Assembly (NCBI RefSeq): GCF_963662255.1
Contig: NC_085047.1
Coordinates: forward strand, 105,456,181 to 105,520,180
Direction: 5' to 3'
Source of the DNA: Cinclus cinclus
Lineage: Eukaryota > Chordata > Aves > Passeriformes > Cinclidae
Length of the DNA stretch: 64,000 nt
How positions within the stretch are numbered: the stretch's first letter is position 1; each line of letters starts with the position of its first letter. The notes beneath the pieces are model-generated. The model ran no database searches, was not told the DNA's origin, and was given only the letters and a program-made list of their open reading frames with translations. A program made the position numbers and the translations under genes. Positions 63,827 to 64,000 of the stretch are shown in pieces.

Positions 63827-64000
63827 AACATGTGATTTCACATTCCATATCCCTTCCACAGGAGGACTGTGAAATTGTGCACTGCACTTTGTACAGAAAC
63901 GCAAAGACTTAGTTTTGTAGCAGAAACATGACAGTTGTTTTTGGTTTTGTTTTGTGTGTAAGGTGGGTGGGGGGTGTTTCTTTAGGTTTTTTTTTGTTGT
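63827..64000. other. Non-coding window end
   Basis: G/T-rich tail with nothing identifiable. Confidence 0.4.

Overview
The window looks like non-coding nuclear DNA from a bird, probably a songbird. It is AT-rich and carries 3'-end fragments of CR1 LINEs, the typical avian retroposon; two of them end in the diagnostic ATTCTGTG-type 8-mer. It also carries several solo or truncated endogenous-retrovirus LTRs that I match from memory to common avian LTR families, plus many simple repeats. The LTR at 25328-26044 resembles one I associate with passerines. No database was searched, so family names rest on recalled consensus sequences.

I can support no functional protein-coding gene, tRNA, rRNA or CRISPR array. 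Every open reading frame is short, most are explained by low-complexity sequence, CR1 remnants or LTR sequence, and none shows a domain I recognise. The window could be intergenic (a gene desert) or lie inside a very long intron; the sequence does not decide between these.

Layout. 1-14 kb: CR1 fragments at 185-404 and 2655-2820, a long poly-T, and an AT-rich palindromic patch at 8.07-8.22 kb. 14-24 kb: a (CCCTTT)n array and CR1 fragments at 17.8 kb (+) and 23.6 kb (-). 25-28.4 kb: a solo LTR with a probable 5-bp target-site duplication, then a second LTR on the opposite strand. 35-39.2 kb: two oppositely oriented CR1 pieces, a full-length-looking LTR (-) and a partial LTR (+). 42.6 kb: a truncated LTR carrying a C25 run. 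46.8 kb: a T26-G18 homopolymer junction. 51.9-52.5 kb: another LTR (-). 63.5 kb: a CR1 fragment (-).

The most interesting structure is a pair of inverted arms, 53621-54252 and 58828-59459. Each is exactly 632 bp, and I count a single mismatch and no indels. On both sides the homology continues, but strongly diverged and with indels (outer flanks about 52910-53606 against 59460-60330; inner flanks about 54253-54352 against 58737-58827). A nearly identical core inside an old inverted duplication is what recent gene conversion between arms would leave. What the duplicated sequence encodes, if anything, I could not identify.
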